The notes beneath the pieces were generated by a model that did no database searches, had not been told where the DNA came from, and worked only from the letters and a program-made list of their open reading frames with translations. This document shows positions 26,341 through 35,259 of a stretch of DNA of 64,000 nt, piece after piece. Each line of letters starts with the position of its first letter. The first letter of the stretch is position 1. The translations under genes and the position numbers were made by a program. The stretch comes from an uncultured Roseburia sp. Lineage in GTDB: Bacteria > Bacillota_A > Clostridia > Lachnospirales > Lachnospiraceae. The stretch is from positions 174,151 through 238,150 of the forward strand of contig USRX01000001.1 of assembly GCA_900557275.1 (NCBI GenBank), read 5' to 3'.

Positions 26341-27609
26341 GTGGTGAATTGTATGAGAAACATAGATCCGGAGAGAAAAAAGTTATATATCGGAATTGAT
26401 CTGGACGATAACCGGGCGATGGTAAGTTTTCTGGGTCCGGGGGAAAAAGAACCGGTAAGCGCCAGCGTACAGAAGCCGGAGGAGACGGGATGTTTTCCCA
26501 CCAGTCTGTATATTGGAAAAAGTGACCGTTATCTGTATGGCGCAGAGGCGGAGAAAAAGTGTGGCAGTCTGGAGGGGGAATTTTATGATCATCTGTTCCT
26601 GCGGGCAAGAGATCAGGTGGATACAGAGACTTTTGCGCAGGCAGCAGAGCATCTGGCGATTTACCTGCGCAGACTGATCCGGATGAAAGATCGTCTGTAT
26701 CCGGAAGGAGACTATGAACAGCATCTTTTGATCACGATTCCGGAGATCACATTGAGCGGTGTACGGGTTCTGAAAAAAATACGGGATCTGTTGCAGAATG
26801 ATGTGGATTCTGTATTCTGGATCGATTATGGCGAGAGCTTTTATTATTATACCTTTCATCAGGAGCCTTCGGTATGGAAGCATGATATTGCCATGTTTGA
26901 TTTTTCTGAACATCGGATACGTTTTACGCTTCTTGCGCGAGATGGGAGAGAGATGCCGCAGTTGGTGCAGTGTGGTTGCAGGGAATGGGAAACACCTTAC
27001 TGGTCAGAGGATGCGGGAAAGGAAAAGGATGCCTTTTTTGCAAATGTGCTGCGTCAGTCTTTTGCAAAACGGATCGTATCCGGTGTGTATCTGCTGGGCG
27101 ATGGTTTTGACGGTAACTGGCTTTCAGAGACCTTACGGGTACTTGGACCGAACCGGAGAGTTTTTATTGGAAAAAATCTGTACACAAAAGGTGCCGCTTA
27201 TGGGGCTTATATCCGACAGAATCCAACTGCATGGAACTATCGGTATGATTGTGATTATAAGACCGGCACAGATGTGGGATTGCAGTTGTCTGTAGATGGA
27301 GAAGAGATTTACTATCCGCTTACGGTGTCAGGGGAAGACTGGTTTGAACAGGAAAAACAGCTGGATGTGATCTTGATGGGAAGCACGTCGATTGATTTTT
27401 CTGTAAAAAGACGGGTGGATCGCACGCCACAGCTTTGTGCCATGCAGCTGGATGATGTATGGAAACGTGCGGAAAAGACGAGAAAAATACGGATTCATAC
27501 GGTCTGCTACGATGCACATACATTGCATGTGACGGTAACGGATCTTGGATTCGGAGAATTTTTTGCTTCTACAGGGTCAGAATGGGTAGAAGAGATTCCG
27601 TTGGATTAA
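26341..27609 (+). CDS. DUF5716-family protein with Hsp70/actin-like (ASKHA) fold
   Basis: 422 residues (ATG 26353 is an alternative start). The N-terminal LYIGIDLDDNRAMVSFLG is a phosphate-1-like loop of the actin/Hsp70 superfamily; the usual GTT is replaced by DDN. VYLLGDGFDGNWL looks like the adenosine-motif region, and AMFDFSEHRIRFTLLA would match phosphate-2. It may bind nucleotide, but key Thr/Gly positions differ, so activity is doubtful. It sits 70 bases after the DUF5717 gene and before a TPR protein. I infer the three act together, perhaps as a chaperone-like or scaffold assembly. Confidence 0.72.
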   Translation: MVNCMRNIDPERKKLYIGIDLDDNRAMVSFLGPGEKEPVSASVQKPEETGCFPTSLYIGKSDRYLYGAEAEKKCGSLEGEFYDHLFLRARDQVDTETFAQAAEHLAIYLRRLIRMKDRLYPEGDYEQHLLITIPEITLSGVRVLKKIRDLLQNDVDSVFWIDYGESFYYYTFHQEPSVWKHDIAMFDFSEHRIRFTLLARDGREMPQLVQCGCREWETPYWSEDAGKEKDAFFANVLRQSFAKRIVSGVYLLGDGFDGNWLSETLRVLGPNRRVFIGKNLYTKGAAYGAYIRQNPTAWNYRYDCDYKTGTDVGLQLSVDGEEIYYPLTVSGEDWFEQEKQLDVILMGSTSIDFSVKRRVDRTPQLCAMQLDDVWKRAEKTRKIRIHTVCYDAHTLHVTVTDLGFGEFFASTGSEWVEEIPLD

Positions 27610-27693
27610 CGGGTTGTATAATAATCTTCGTTTACAGAATGCGGTAGTATATATTGGATTTGTAGATGGATATAGAATTGGTTGAGAATGTGA

Positions 27694-27779
27694 TCTCTGA
27701 ATATGATGAGATATATTGGCTGAGCAGATAATATAATCGGAGAGAGAATAACATCCGTCTTTGAATATGATAAGATTAA
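27694..27779 (+). repeat. Imperfect direct repeat upstream of the TPR gene
   Basis: CTCTGAATATGATGAGAT (about 27693-27710) and CTTTGAATATGATAAGAT (about 27760-27777) lie in the 190-base gap between the DUF5716 and TPR genes. The repeat could be an operator pair or a local duplication. Confidence 0.5.
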
Positions 27780-27801
27780 ATTGGATGAACAGGTGGACAG
27801 A

Positions 27802-28644
27802 ATGGGTAAATTGATTTTATGTACAGGAAAACAGGCAGAGCAGCCATTTCGAATCGAATCGACTGGAGTGGCGCTTTTTTCCATGGAGGAGATCTGTTAT
27901 TATATAGAACAGAATTATTATCTGCTGGATCGCAGCTTCCTCTGCCATGAACTGGCGGTATGGATCGCCAGGGATCTTGGGTATACGAAGTTTGGCGCAG
28001 AGCTGGATCGCAGTCTGTTTCAGAACAAGTCGCTGTATCCTTCTGCGTTTCTGATCCTGAAAAAAAGCTGTCTGTATACTGCGGAGGAATTAGCTTCCTT
28101 TGAAGAACTTTTCCAGAATATGGATGGAAAGACCGCCCTGGAGTGCAGAAAATTAAAGGCGGATCAGTATCTGCAGCAGAAACGATATGTTATGGCAGCA
28201 CTGGAATATGGGCAGCTTCTGGAACGGGAAAATAGCGAGAAGATGACAGATGAGTTGCGGGGAGCACTGTATCATAATCGTGGTGTGGCATATGCACGGT
28301 TATTTCTGTTTCCGGAGGCTGCTGAATGTTTCCGGCAGGCATATAAGCAAAATCACAATGCCAGAAGCAGGGAGGCATATCTGTTTGCAGAAAATTATCT
28401 GAAATTGTCTGAAGATGATACGGATGCACAGGATGAGGAAATACAGGAAACCGGGATGCAGCTTACGTTTTCTGTGATGCGGGATGCTATTGAACGATTC
28501 CATAAAGCGACAGCCGGAAACGGAGTATCCACAGAACGGCAGAAATTGCAAACATTTCTGGATGAACAGGGAAGGATTACCAGAGAGAAACGACAGCAGC
28601 TTCTTGAAACCTGGAAGCAGGAATATCTTTTGTGCGTAAGGTAA
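27802..28644 (+). CDS. TPR-containing protein of the DUF5717/5716 operon
   Basis: ATG 27802 is chosen because AGGTGG lies 5 bases upstream; the open frame starts at TTG 27781. 280 residues. The N-terminal 120 residues contain MEEICYYIEQNYYLLDR and helical segments. A TPR-like region follows at about 110-200 (ALECRKLKADQYLQQKRYVM, LRGALYHNRGVAYARLFLF, EAAECFRQAYKQ). The C-terminus is helical and charged. Cytoplasmic. Likely a protein-protein adaptor for the two upstream DUF proteins; function unknown. Confidence 0.72.
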   Translation: MGKLILCTGKQAEQPFRIESTGVALFSMEEICYYIEQNYYLLDRSFLCHELAVWIARDLGYTKFGAELDRSLFQNKSLYPSAFLILKKSCLYTAEELASFEELFQNMDGKTALECRKLKADQYLQQKRYVMAALEYGQLLERENSEKMTDELRGALYHNRGVAYARLFLFPEAAECFRQAYKQNHNARSREAYLFAENYLKLSEDDTDAQDEEIQETGMQLTFSVMRDAIERFHKATAGNGVSTERQKLQTFLDEQGRITREKRQQLLETWKQEYLLCVR

Positions 28645-28659
28645 ATAAAAATGCAGGTG

Positions 28660-28706
28660 ACCGCAGAGAATGATATGTGTGAGATATCATTCCCTGCGGT
28701 TTTTAT
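28660..28706 (+). terminator. Intrinsic terminator of the DUF5717-5716-TPR operon
   Basis: ACCGCAG...GAATGATAT pairs with ATATCATTC...CTGCGGT, followed by TTTTTAT. Confidence 0.8.
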
Positions 28707-28744
28707 AGAATAGGTAAAAATCAATAAAAATAAAAAGAAAAATT

Positions 28745-28924
28745 TAAAATAAGGGGTTTACTTTAAAAAAAAATGGTGTTATCTTAGGCAAAGGATAGTA
28801 TTCAGAGAAGAAACTATACCGAAAAGAATTACATTGAATGAAGAAGTTTATTCTTAATGAAGGAGCTCATATCGGATAACGAATGAGACTCACTGTCCTC
28901 TCCGTGATGAATGGAGGGATGTGT
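28745..28924 (+). promoter_or_regulatory. Leader of the pantothenate operon with hairpins
   Basis: Several hairpins are possible. GGATAGT near 28792 pairs with ACTAT-A-CC near 28817 leaving a bulged A. CTCTCC (28898-28903) pairs with GGAGGG (28913-28918), the ribosome site of panG, and could hide it. A CGGA/TCCG pair may form a competing stem. Firmicutes pan operons can carry a pan-motif RNA with bulged A residues; I could not confirm that consensus here. Confidence 0.4.
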
Positions 28925-29767
28925 ATGAAGATAGGATTTATCGGCGCAGGGAAAGTAGGGGTATCCCTTGGAAAATATCTAACCGAGCGCGGCGTCAGAG
29001 TAGTGGGCTATTACAGCCGTACCTACCAGTCTGCCCTTGAGGCGGCAAAATTTACCAATACCAGAGCGTATGACAAGATCAGTTTTCTGGTAGAGGATAG
29101 TGATGCGATTTTTCTGGCAGTACCGGATCGGATGATTTCCGTTGTCTGGGAACAGTTGAAATTGCTTCCGATTGAGAATAAGATCATCAGTCATTTCAGC
29201 GGATCGTTAAGTTCCGCCGTCTTTTCGGATATCAGCCGTTATCATGCATATGGCTATTCTATCCATCCGCTCTTTGCAATCAATGACAAGTACAATTCAT
29301 ACAAAGAGCTTTCACAGGCATTTTTCACAATTGAAGGACATGAGAAGTATCTGAACTGGTTTCAGCAGTTTTTTGAGGGATTTGGCAACCCGACTGCAAG
29401 GATTCAGAGTAAAGATAAGATGCTTTATCATGCATGTGCAGCTATGACCAGTAATCTCTATGTCGGTCTGGTGGCCATGTGTGAGGATATGCTGGTAAAA
29501 TGTGGATTTTCCAGAAAAAATGCGCATCAGGCGCTGGTGCCGCTGATTTTGGGAAATGCGGAAAATATTGCAGCATATGGTCCGAAGGATGCACTGACCG
29601 GGCCAATCGAGAGAAATGATCTGTCTACAGTGCTGGATCATCTCCAAGTATTAAATGAAGAGGAGAAAAAAGTTTATAAAACGTTGTCCAGACAGGTGCT
29701 TCGTGTGGCAAAGGAAAAACATGCAAACAGGGATTATCAGGAGATAGAAAGGACGATTCAATCATGA
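28925..29767 (+). CDS. panG: PanG-type ketopantoate reductase (DUF2520 family)
   Basis: I choose ATG 28925, 7 bases after GGAGG; ATG 28919 and upstream starts are less well placed. 280 residues. A Rossmann NADPH-binding start, [19 protein letters not shown], is followed by a DUF2520 C-terminal helical domain with [17 protein letters not shown] and [10 protein letters not shown]. Proteins of this type were shown in other bacteria to replace PanE as ketopantoate reductase (PanG). The direct 4-base overlap with panB (ATGA) and the following panC and panD strongly support that role here. No panE is visible. Confidence 0.87.
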   Translation: MKIGFIGAGKVGVSLGKYLTERGVRVVGYYSRTYQSALEAAKFTNTRAYDKISFLVEDSDAIFLAVPDRMISVVWEQLKLLPIENKIISHFSGSLSSAVFSDISRYHAYGYSIHPLFAINDKYNSYKELSQAFFTIEGHEKYLNWFQQFFEGFGNPTARIQSKDKMLYHACAAMTSNLYVGLVAMCEDMLVKCGFSRKNAHQALVPLILGNAENIAAYGPKDALTGPIERNDLSTVLDHLQVLNEEEKKVYKTLSRQVLRVAKEKHANRDYQEIERTIQS

Positions 29768-30591
29768 AAAATACAGTAACAACATTACAGAAACAAAAAA
29801 TGGATGGCGATAAGATCTCTATGCTGACCTGCTATGATTATTCTATGGCACGTCTGATGGATGAGGCAGGAATCAATGTGCTTTTGATTGGTGATTCCCT
29901 GGGAAATGTGGTACTCGGCTATGAGGATACTATTTCTGTTACAATGGAAGATATGATCCATCATACAGCGGCAGTTGCCCGCGGCGCGAAGAATGCATTT
30001 GTACTGGCAGATATGCCATTTATGTCTTATCAGACATCCGTATATGATGCGGTTGTAAATGCAGGCCGTCTGATGAAAGAAGGCCGTGCCAATGGTGTGA
30101 AACTGGAAGGCGGTGCAAAAGTATGCCCGCAGATCCGTGCTATTGTAGATGCGCAGATTCCGGTGTGTGCCCATATCGGTCTGACGCCGCAGTCTGTCAA
30201 TGCATTTGGCGGATTTAAAGTACAGGGCAAGAGTGAAGCCGCAGCAAAACAGCTTCTGGAAGATGCAAAAGCCGTAGAGGAAGCAGGTGCATCCATGCTT
30301 GTAATGGAATGCGTTCCGGCAAAGCTGGCTGAGCTTGTCACAAAATCCATTTCCATTCCGACAATCGGTATCGGGGCAGGTTCAGGCTGTGACGGACAGG
30401 TGCTTGTATATCAGGATATGCTTGCTATGTATTCTGACATGAAACCGAAATTTGTAAAACAGTTTGCTTCTGTAGGAGAGATTATGAAACAGGCATTTGC
30501 AGATTATATTGCGGAGACAAAAGCAGGAACATTTCCGGCACAGGAGCATACATTTGCCATTTCGGATGACGTGCTGGGTAAGTTATACTAG
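29764..30591 (+). CDS. panB: Ketopantoate hydroxymethyltransferase
   Basis: 275 residues, TIM barrel. [30 protein letters not shown] (metal-binding Asp), [15 protein letters not shown] and the catalytic-region motif VMECVP are conserved. It transfers a hydroxymethyl group from methylene-THF to 2-ketoisovalerate, the first step of pantoate synthesis. Its start overlaps the stop of panG by 4 bases, indicating coupled translation. Confidence 0.96.
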   Translation: MKNTVTTLQKQKMDGDKISMLTCYDYSMARLMDEAGINVLLIGDSLGNVVLGYEDTISVTMEDMIHHTAAVARGAKNAFVLADMPFMSYQTSVYDAVVNAGRLMKEGRANGVKLEGGAKVCPQIRAIVDAQIPVCAHIGLTPQSVNAFGGFKVQGKSEAAAKQLLEDAKAVEEAGASMLVMECVPAKLAELVTKSISIPTIGIGAGSGCDGQVLVYQDMLAMYSDMKPKFVKQFASVGEIMKQAFADYIAETKAGTFPAQEHTFAISDDVLGKLY

Positions 30592-30719
30592 ATCTGGGAA
30601 AAGACGGATCGATTATCAAAATATGGGGCATGTATCTATCGGTGATGGTTTATGAAATAAAACCAGGGAATATATGTTTAGAATAAAAAATAACTGTAAT
30701 AAAGAGAGGAACCGAATCA

Positions 30720-31559
30720 ATGAAAGTAGTAACAACGGTTAAAGAAGTAAGAGAACTTGTAAAAGGATGGAAAAAAGAAGGACAGAGCGTAGGATTTGTA
30801 CCGACAATGGGATATCTGCATGAGGGACATGGAAGTCTGATCAGCGCAGCAAGAAAAGGCAATGATAAAGTAGTCGTAAGTATTTTCGTAAACCCGATGC
30901 AGTTTGGTCCAACGGAAGATCTGGAGAGCTATCCGAGAGATTTGGAAAAAGACAGCGCATATTGTGAGAGTCTTGGAGCGGATCTGATTTTCCATCCGGA
31001 AGCAAGTGAGATGTATACTGACGGATTCAGTTCTTTTGTAGACATGTCTGTACTGACAGAGGAACTTTGCGGTCTGAGCCGCCCGGTTCATTTCCGTGGA
31101 GTATGTACCGTTGTAAATAAGCTGTTTAATATCGTTCAGCCGGATCGCGCATATTTTGGACAGAAGGATGCGCAGCAGCTGGCTGTTATCAAACATATGG
31201 TAGAAGATCTGAATATGGATGTTACTGTTATTGGTTGCCCAATCGTCAGAGAAGAGGACGGTCTTGCTAAGAGCTCCAGAAATACCTATTTGTCTCCGGA
31301 AGAGCGGAAAGCAGCCCTTGTACTGAGCAAAACCATCTTTATGGGACAGAAACTGGTAGAAGAAGGTATGACGGATGCGAAAAAACTGGTTGCCCTTATG
31401 AAAGAGAATATTGAGAAAGAGCCGCTGGCTAAGATCGACTATGTAAAAGCAGTAGATGGTCTTACTATGCAGCAGGTAGACACCTTAAAGAGCCCAGGTC
31501 TTGTAGCAATGGCAGTATACATCGGTAAAACACGACTGATCGATAATTTTATGATCTAA
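30720..31559 (+). CDS. panC: Pantothenate synthetase
   Basis: 279 residues. VPTMGYLHEGHGSLI has the HxGH nucleotide-binding motif and SSRNTYLSPEER the KMSKS-equivalent region; FGQKDAQQLAVI is conserved. It joins pantoate and beta-alanine with ATP. A 128-base gap separates it from panB; AAAGAGAGGAA precedes the ATG. panD follows after a copy of a small dispersed hairpin repeat. Confidence 0.96.
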   Translation: MKVVTTVKEVRELVKGWKKEGQSVGFVPTMGYLHEGHGSLISAARKGNDKVVVSIFVNPMQFGPTEDLESYPRDLEKDSAYCESLGADLIFHPEASEMYTDGFSSFVDMSVLTEELCGLSRPVHFRGVCTVVNKLFNIVQPDRAYFGQKDAQQLAVIKHMVEDLNMDVTVIGCPIVREEDGLAKSSRNTYLSPEERKAALVLSKTIFMGQKLVEEGMTDAKKLVALMKENIEKEPLAKIDYVKAVDGLTMQQVDTLKSPGLVAMAVYIGKTRLIDNFMI

Positions 31560-31560
31560 T

Positions 31561-31605
31561 GAGCGCAAGAGTGTCAACGTACTTGTATGATTGACGAACG
31601 GCTAA
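31561..31605 (+). repeat. Dispersed hairpin repeat, copy A
   Basis: GTCAACGTAC-TT-GTATG(A)TTGAC forms a 10-pair stem with one bulged A and one G-U pair. Its start reads as an ORF, MSARVSTYLYD, from ATG 31559. Related copies lie at 33294 and 47625. Between panC and panD. Confidence 0.65.
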
Positions 31606-31638
31606 AAATGAGAATAACGAGTGAGAAAGTGAGCAACT

Positions 31639-32058
31639 ATGACAATATCAATGTTAAAAAGTAAGATCCATCGTGCGACTGTTATGCAGGCAGCGCTGGA
31701 TTATGTAGGAAGCATTACTGTGGATGAGGATCTTCTGGATGAGGCAGGAATCCTGGAATATGAGAAAGTGCAGATTGTAGATGTAAATAACGGTCAGCGT
31801 TTTGAAACGTATACGATCGCAGGAGAGCGTGGAAGTGGCATGATCTGTCTGAATGGCGCAGCAGCCCGTTGTGTCAGCGTTAAAGATAAAATCATTATTA
31901 TGGCTTATGCGGACGTGACTCCAGAGGAGGCAAAGACCATGAAGCCAAGAGTAGTCTTTGTAAATGACAAAAATGAAATTTCCAGAGTGACAAACTATGA
32001 GAAACATGGTAATCTGTTTGATATATGCAGATTTGAGAAAGAGGATGGACAGAAATAA
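31639..32058 (+). CDS. panD: Aspartate 1-decarboxylase proenzyme
   Basis: 139 residues. The self-cleavage site is Gly24-Ser25 in DYVGSITVD, giving a pyruvoyl enzyme that makes beta-alanine from aspartate. [11 protein letters not shown] and NGAAARCV are conserved. The ribosome site is weak (GTGAG). The stop is directly followed by the start of coaBC. It supplies beta-alanine to PanC of the same operon. Confidence 0.96.
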   Translation: MTISMLKSKIHRATVMQAALDYVGSITVDEDLLDEAGILEYEKVQIVDVNNGQRFETYTIAGERGSGMICLNGAAARCVSVKDKIIIMAYADVTPEEAKTMKPRVVFVNDKNEISRVTNYEKHGNLFDICRFEKEDGQK

Positions 32059-33255
32059 ATGTTAAAGGGAAAGACTGTTGTAATCGGAGTGACAGGCGGT
32101 GTGGCCGCATATAAAATGCCAAATCTGGTCAGCATGTTGGTCAAATTGCATGCAGAAGTACATGTGATCATGACCCAGAATGCGACCCACTTTATTACAC
32201 CGATTGCTTTTGAATCACTGACAGGAACCAAGTGTCTGGTGGATACGTTTGACAGAAATTTCCAATTTCATGTAGCCCATGTAAGTCTGGCTCAGAAGGC
32301 GGATATCTTCATGGTGTCTCCGGCAACTGCAAATGTGATCGGAAAACTGGCAAATGGCATTGCGGATGATATGCTGACGACGACTGTTATGGCTACCAAA
32401 GCCCCTGTTCTGATCGTTCCGGCGATGAACACAAATATGTATGAGAACCCGGTTATGCAGGATAATCTTGAGAAGCTGAGACATTACGGGAAAAAGATCA
32501 TTGAACCTGCTTCCGGTATGCTGGCATGCGGAACTTCCGGTGTGGGAAAAATGCCGGAACCGGCGCAACTTTTACAGTATATTTTAAAAGAAATTGCCTG
32601 TGAAAAAGACCTTGCCGGTAAAAAAGTTCTGGTAAGCGCAGGTCCGACGCAGGAGCCGATCGATCCGGTGCGTTTTATCAGCAATCATTCCACCGGGAAG
32701 ATGGGGTATGCGATTGCAGAAAATGCGATGCTGCGCGGCGCAGATGTAACGCTTGTCAGCGGTCCCTGTGCGATTCCAACGCCAGATTTTGTGACGGTCG
32801 TTCCGGTAGTGACAGCGCAGGAAATGTATGAGGCTGTGACAGCACATGCAGAAGGACAGGATATCGTTATCCTGACGGCAGCAGTAGCAGATTATCGTCC
32901 GGCAGTTGTTGCAGATGAAAAGATCAAGAAAAAAGATGGCGATATGTCCATCGCCCTTACCCGTACAAAGGATATTATTGGAACATTAGGCAGTGACAAA
33001 AAGCCGGAACAGTTTTTGTGTGGATTTTCCATGGAAACAGAGCATATGCTTGAGAATTCCAGAGGAAAGCTGGAACGAAAACATCTGGATATGATTGTTG
33101 CCAATAATCTGAAAGTGCAGGGCGCCGGCTTTGGTACGGATACGAACGTGATCACAATGATAACTGGCCATGATATGACAGAACTTCCGCTCATGAGCAA
33201 AAAGGAAGCTGCGGCAGCGATTCTGGATAAAATCCTGGCAGAGATACAGAAATAG
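32059..33255 (+). CDS. coaBC: Phosphopantothenoylcysteine synthetase/decarboxylase (CoaBC)
   Basis: 398 residues in two domains. The N-terminal flavoprotein decarboxylase (CoaC) has GVTGGVAAYKMPNLV, ATANVIGKLANGIADD, PAMNTNMYENP and the catalytic Cys in ACGTSGVGKMPEP. The C-terminal CoaB domain has VLVSAGPTQEPIDPVRFISN-type sequence, AAVADYRP and KIKKKDGD. It converts 4'-phosphopantothenate to 4'-phosphopantetheine. The start codon abuts the panD stop, so the operon covers most of the route from ketoisovalerate toward CoA. Confidence 0.96.
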   Translation: MLKGKTVVIGVTGGVAAYKMPNLVSMLVKLHAEVHVIMTQNATHFITPIAFESLTGTKCLVDTFDRNFQFHVAHVSLAQKADIFMVSPATANVIGKLANGIADDMLTTTVMATKAPVLIVPAMNTNMYENPVMQDNLEKLRHYGKKIIEPASGMLACGTSGVGKMPEPAQLLQYILKEIACEKDLAGKKVLVSAGPTQEPIDPVRFISNHSTGKMGYAIAENAMLRGADVTLVSGPCAIPTPDFVTVVPVVTAQEMYEAVTAHAEGQDIVILTAAVADYRPAVVADEKIKKKDGDMSIALTRTKDIIGTLGSDKKPEQFLCGFSMETEHMLENSRGKLERKHLDMIVANNLKVQGAGFGTDTNVITMITGHDMTELPLMSKKEAAAAILDKILAEIQK

Positions 33256-33293
33256 AACTCTTTGATTCAGGATAAATATTTCATTACGATATG

Positions 33294-33339
33294 ATGAGTG
33301 CAAGAGAGTCAACATGCTCGCATGATTGGCAAACGGTAA
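33294..33339 (+). repeat. Dispersed hairpin repeat, copy B
   Basis: GTCAACATGC-TC-GCATG(A)TTGGC forms the same stem as copy A, with different bases but kept pairing. The associated frame begins MSARESTCSHD. Located after coaBC and before its terminator. Confidence 0.65.
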
Positions 33340-33430
33340 ACTGGACTGTACAGAGTGAATTATTTGTCGATCATAAATATATTTTGGCTGGAAACGGACC
33401 TGCTAATTTAATAAGGATGGTTTATGTAGA

Positions 33431-33466
33431 ATGTCAGAGGTGTATCCTCTGACATTTTTTTGAACG
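33431..33466 (+). terminator. Intrinsic terminator of the pan-coaBC operon
   Basis: AATGTCAGAGG and CCTCTGACATT flank TGTAT, followed by a run of T. Downstream bases to 33526 hold nothing recognisable. Confidence 0.88.
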
Positions 33467-33526
33467 GATAAAGAAACGCCTTTTTGTATATTACAAGTGA
33501 TAACTGTCTCGAATGTTGCCGCATAA

Positions 33527-34162
33527 TTACATTTTTGTGCTGTTCTTTTTACATCCGCATCCGGAGCTGGTATCAAATGCCGGGTTGAAGGCATAGAAGT
33601 TTTTGGAATCCAGATGATCCTGCACGATGCGGAGACTTTCGCCGAAACGCTGATAGTGCACAATTTCCCGTTCACGCAGGAATTTGATCGGTTCTCTGAC
33701 ATCTGGATCTTTTACCAGACGCAGGATGTTGTCATATGTGGTGCGAGCTTTCATTTCAGCGGCGATATCTTCCGTCAGATCTGTGATCGGGTCGCCGGTA
33801 GACTGGAACGTCAGTGCACTGAAAGGCGTTCCGCTTGCTGCCTGTGGCCATATGCCAACCGTATGATCTACATAGTAAGGTTCGAATCCGCCGGCTTTAA
33901 TTTCTTCCATGGAGAGATTGCGGGTCAGCTGGTGGACGATGGTGGCAACGATTTCGAGGTGTGAAAGTTCTTCGGTGCCGATATCAGTAAGCACTCCACA
34001 TACATTTCGATAAGGCATGGCATATCTCTGTGAAAGATACCGCATAGAGGCACCCATTTCGCCGTCCGGACCGCCATACTGTGAGATGATCGCCTGGGCA
34101 AGTTTTGCGTTTGGCTCTTTGATGTTTACCGGAAACTCCAGTCTTTTTTCATAATACCACAT
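33527..34162 (-). CDS. cotJC: CotJC-like manganese-catalase-family spore coat protein
   Basis: 211 residues, ferritin-like di-manganese catalase fold. MWYYEKRLEFPVNI is the usual CotJC start. Metal-ligand Glu/His stretches occur at GTEELSHLEIVATIVHQLT and LREREIVHYQRFGE. The C-terminus ends in Cys/Lys-rich SGCGCKKNS. Part of the spore coat in Bacillus and Clostridia. Last gene of cotJABC, 3 bases after cotJB. Confidence 0.93.
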   Translation of the reverse strand: MWYYEKRLEFPVNIKEPNAKLAQAIISQYGGPDGEMGASMRYLSQRYAMPYRNVCGVLTDIGTEELSHLEIVATIVHQLTRNLSMEEIKAGGFEPYYVDHTVGIWPQAASGTPFSALTFQSTGDPITDLTEDIAAEMKARTTYDNILRLVKDPDVREPIKFLREREIVHYQRFGESLRIVQDHLDSKNFYAFNPAFDTSSGCGCKKNSTKM

Positions 34163-34165
34163 AGA

Positions 34166-34435
34166 TTAACAGTTCCCTCCTTCCCATGGCCACGGGGTAG
34201 AAGCCCATTTCCAGTCACAGCCGGATACCGGGGGCAGATCAGCCCGTAGAGGTTCAAATTTCTTTTCATATTCATAGAGCGCATTTTTGCGGCATTCTGT
34301 CAGCTTGTTGTAATAATTTAAAGCTCCCATGTCATCCGGATGGGTATCCAGATAGAGCATGAGGTCGTATTGGGAAAAACTGATTTCATTGATATACGCC
34401 AGTAATTTTTTCTGTTCAGGCTGCATCATGGACAA
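34166..34435 (-). CDS. cotJB: Spore coat protein CotJB
   Basis: 89 residues. LLAYINEISFSQYDLMLYLDTHPDD and a C-terminus rich in Trp and Pro (CDWKWASTPWPWEGGNC) match CotJB. Overlaps cotJA by 10 bases, so translation is coupled. Needed for assembling the CotJ coat proteins. Confidence 0.92.
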   Translation of the reverse strand: MSMMQPEQKKLLAYINEISFSQYDLMLYLDTHPDDMGALNYYNKLTECRKNALYEYEKKFEPLRADLPPVSGCDWKWASTPWPWEGGNC

Positions 34436-34668
34436 TTACCTCTCTTTCCTGTAAATGGGAGATCCAGCTCAGGGAACATCGTTCCCTGACAGAGCGCTTT
34501 TGGAGGCTCATAGATTTTGTCAAAATATTGCCAGGCAACATATGCCATAGCCGGAGGAAAATTGCTGTCAGAAAAATCTGCACAGGAAAAATGGTTCAGT
34601 GGTTTTCCCGGAGTGGTGCGGGAAGGCATTCTGTTGCAGCTACAATTGAAATTCTGATTCTGATACAT
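34426..34668 (-). CDS. cotJA: Spore coat protein CotJA
   Basis: I set the start at ATG 34668 (MYQNQNFNCSC), with AGGAAG about 8 bases upstream; the longer frame runs into the promoter. 80 residues. It contains LNHFSCADF, PPAMAYVAWQYFD and ALCQGTMFPELDLPF, typical of CotJA. First gene of the cotJABC operon, normally transcribed in the mother cell under sigma E. Confidence 0.9.
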   Translation of the reverse strand: MYQNQNFNCSCNRMPSRTTPGKPLNHFSCADFSDSNFPPAMAYVAWQYFDKIYEPPKALCQGTMFPELDLPFTGKRGNCP

Positions 34669-34697
34669 CACATAACTTCCTGGGTTTTTAGTAATAA

Positions 34698-34718
34698 TAT
34701 ATGAAACAGTTTCATATA
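34698..34718 (-). promoter_or_regulatory. 21-base perfect palindrome upstream of cotJA
   Basis: TATATGAAAC-A-GTTTCATATA, a 10-1-10 inverted repeat 30 bases before the cotJA start. It is a candidate operator for a dimeric regulator or part of the promoter; no clear sigma E -35/-10 pair was found. Confidence 0.6.
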
Positions 34719-34734
34719 GGTGCAGGATGCACAT

Positions 34735-35259
34735 TGATAAAAAACAAAATATAAAGTAAAAAATATATTGTAATAACTGTTTGTGGTGTCGGTCAAAAGA
34801 GTAAAAGCGGTATCGGAATAAAAGTAAGCTGGATTGTCTTTTGCGTTATAAAATGTGAATACTATATGTGGTTTATTGAAGAAAAAGAACTTGGTCAGAC
34901 GCGGATGTTTTATATGAAGTATCGGAGAACGTCATATAAAAGGAACAGCGAAAAAATACGAAATAGAGGAAACGATATAGAAAAATCTTATATAATATAA
35001 AATATGTATGAAATAAAAGACAGGATTGTATACCGAAAAAAACAGCCTTGTATTTCCACAAAAACAAGATTGGATTTATCTTAAAACATAATCGTTAAAA
35101 TATTGACGATTATATGGAGCGGGATTACAATCGGGGTGTAAACAAAAGTACCGGACATGAAAAGATGATGGACAGAAGTTTATCGTTTTTTCATCTTGCA
35201 CAGGGTTGAAATTAGACCCGCCGGAATGTTATATTTTATGTAAAGGAGAATGATTCTAT
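34735..35259. other. 525-base gap without a supported gene
   Basis: A+T-rich sequence. A 44-codon plus-strand frame from ATG 34866 lacks a ribosome site and is not called. The last 60 bases form the hydrogenase leader, with AAAGGAG at about 35241. A small hairpin could form from CGATTAT/ATAATCG near 35085-35113. Nothing else recognised. Confidence 0.6.

Noticed and set aside
34866..35000. 44-codon frame in the cotJ-hydrogenase gap
   Set aside because: No ribosome site, A+T-driven Lys/Arg/Tyr composition, no homology recognised.
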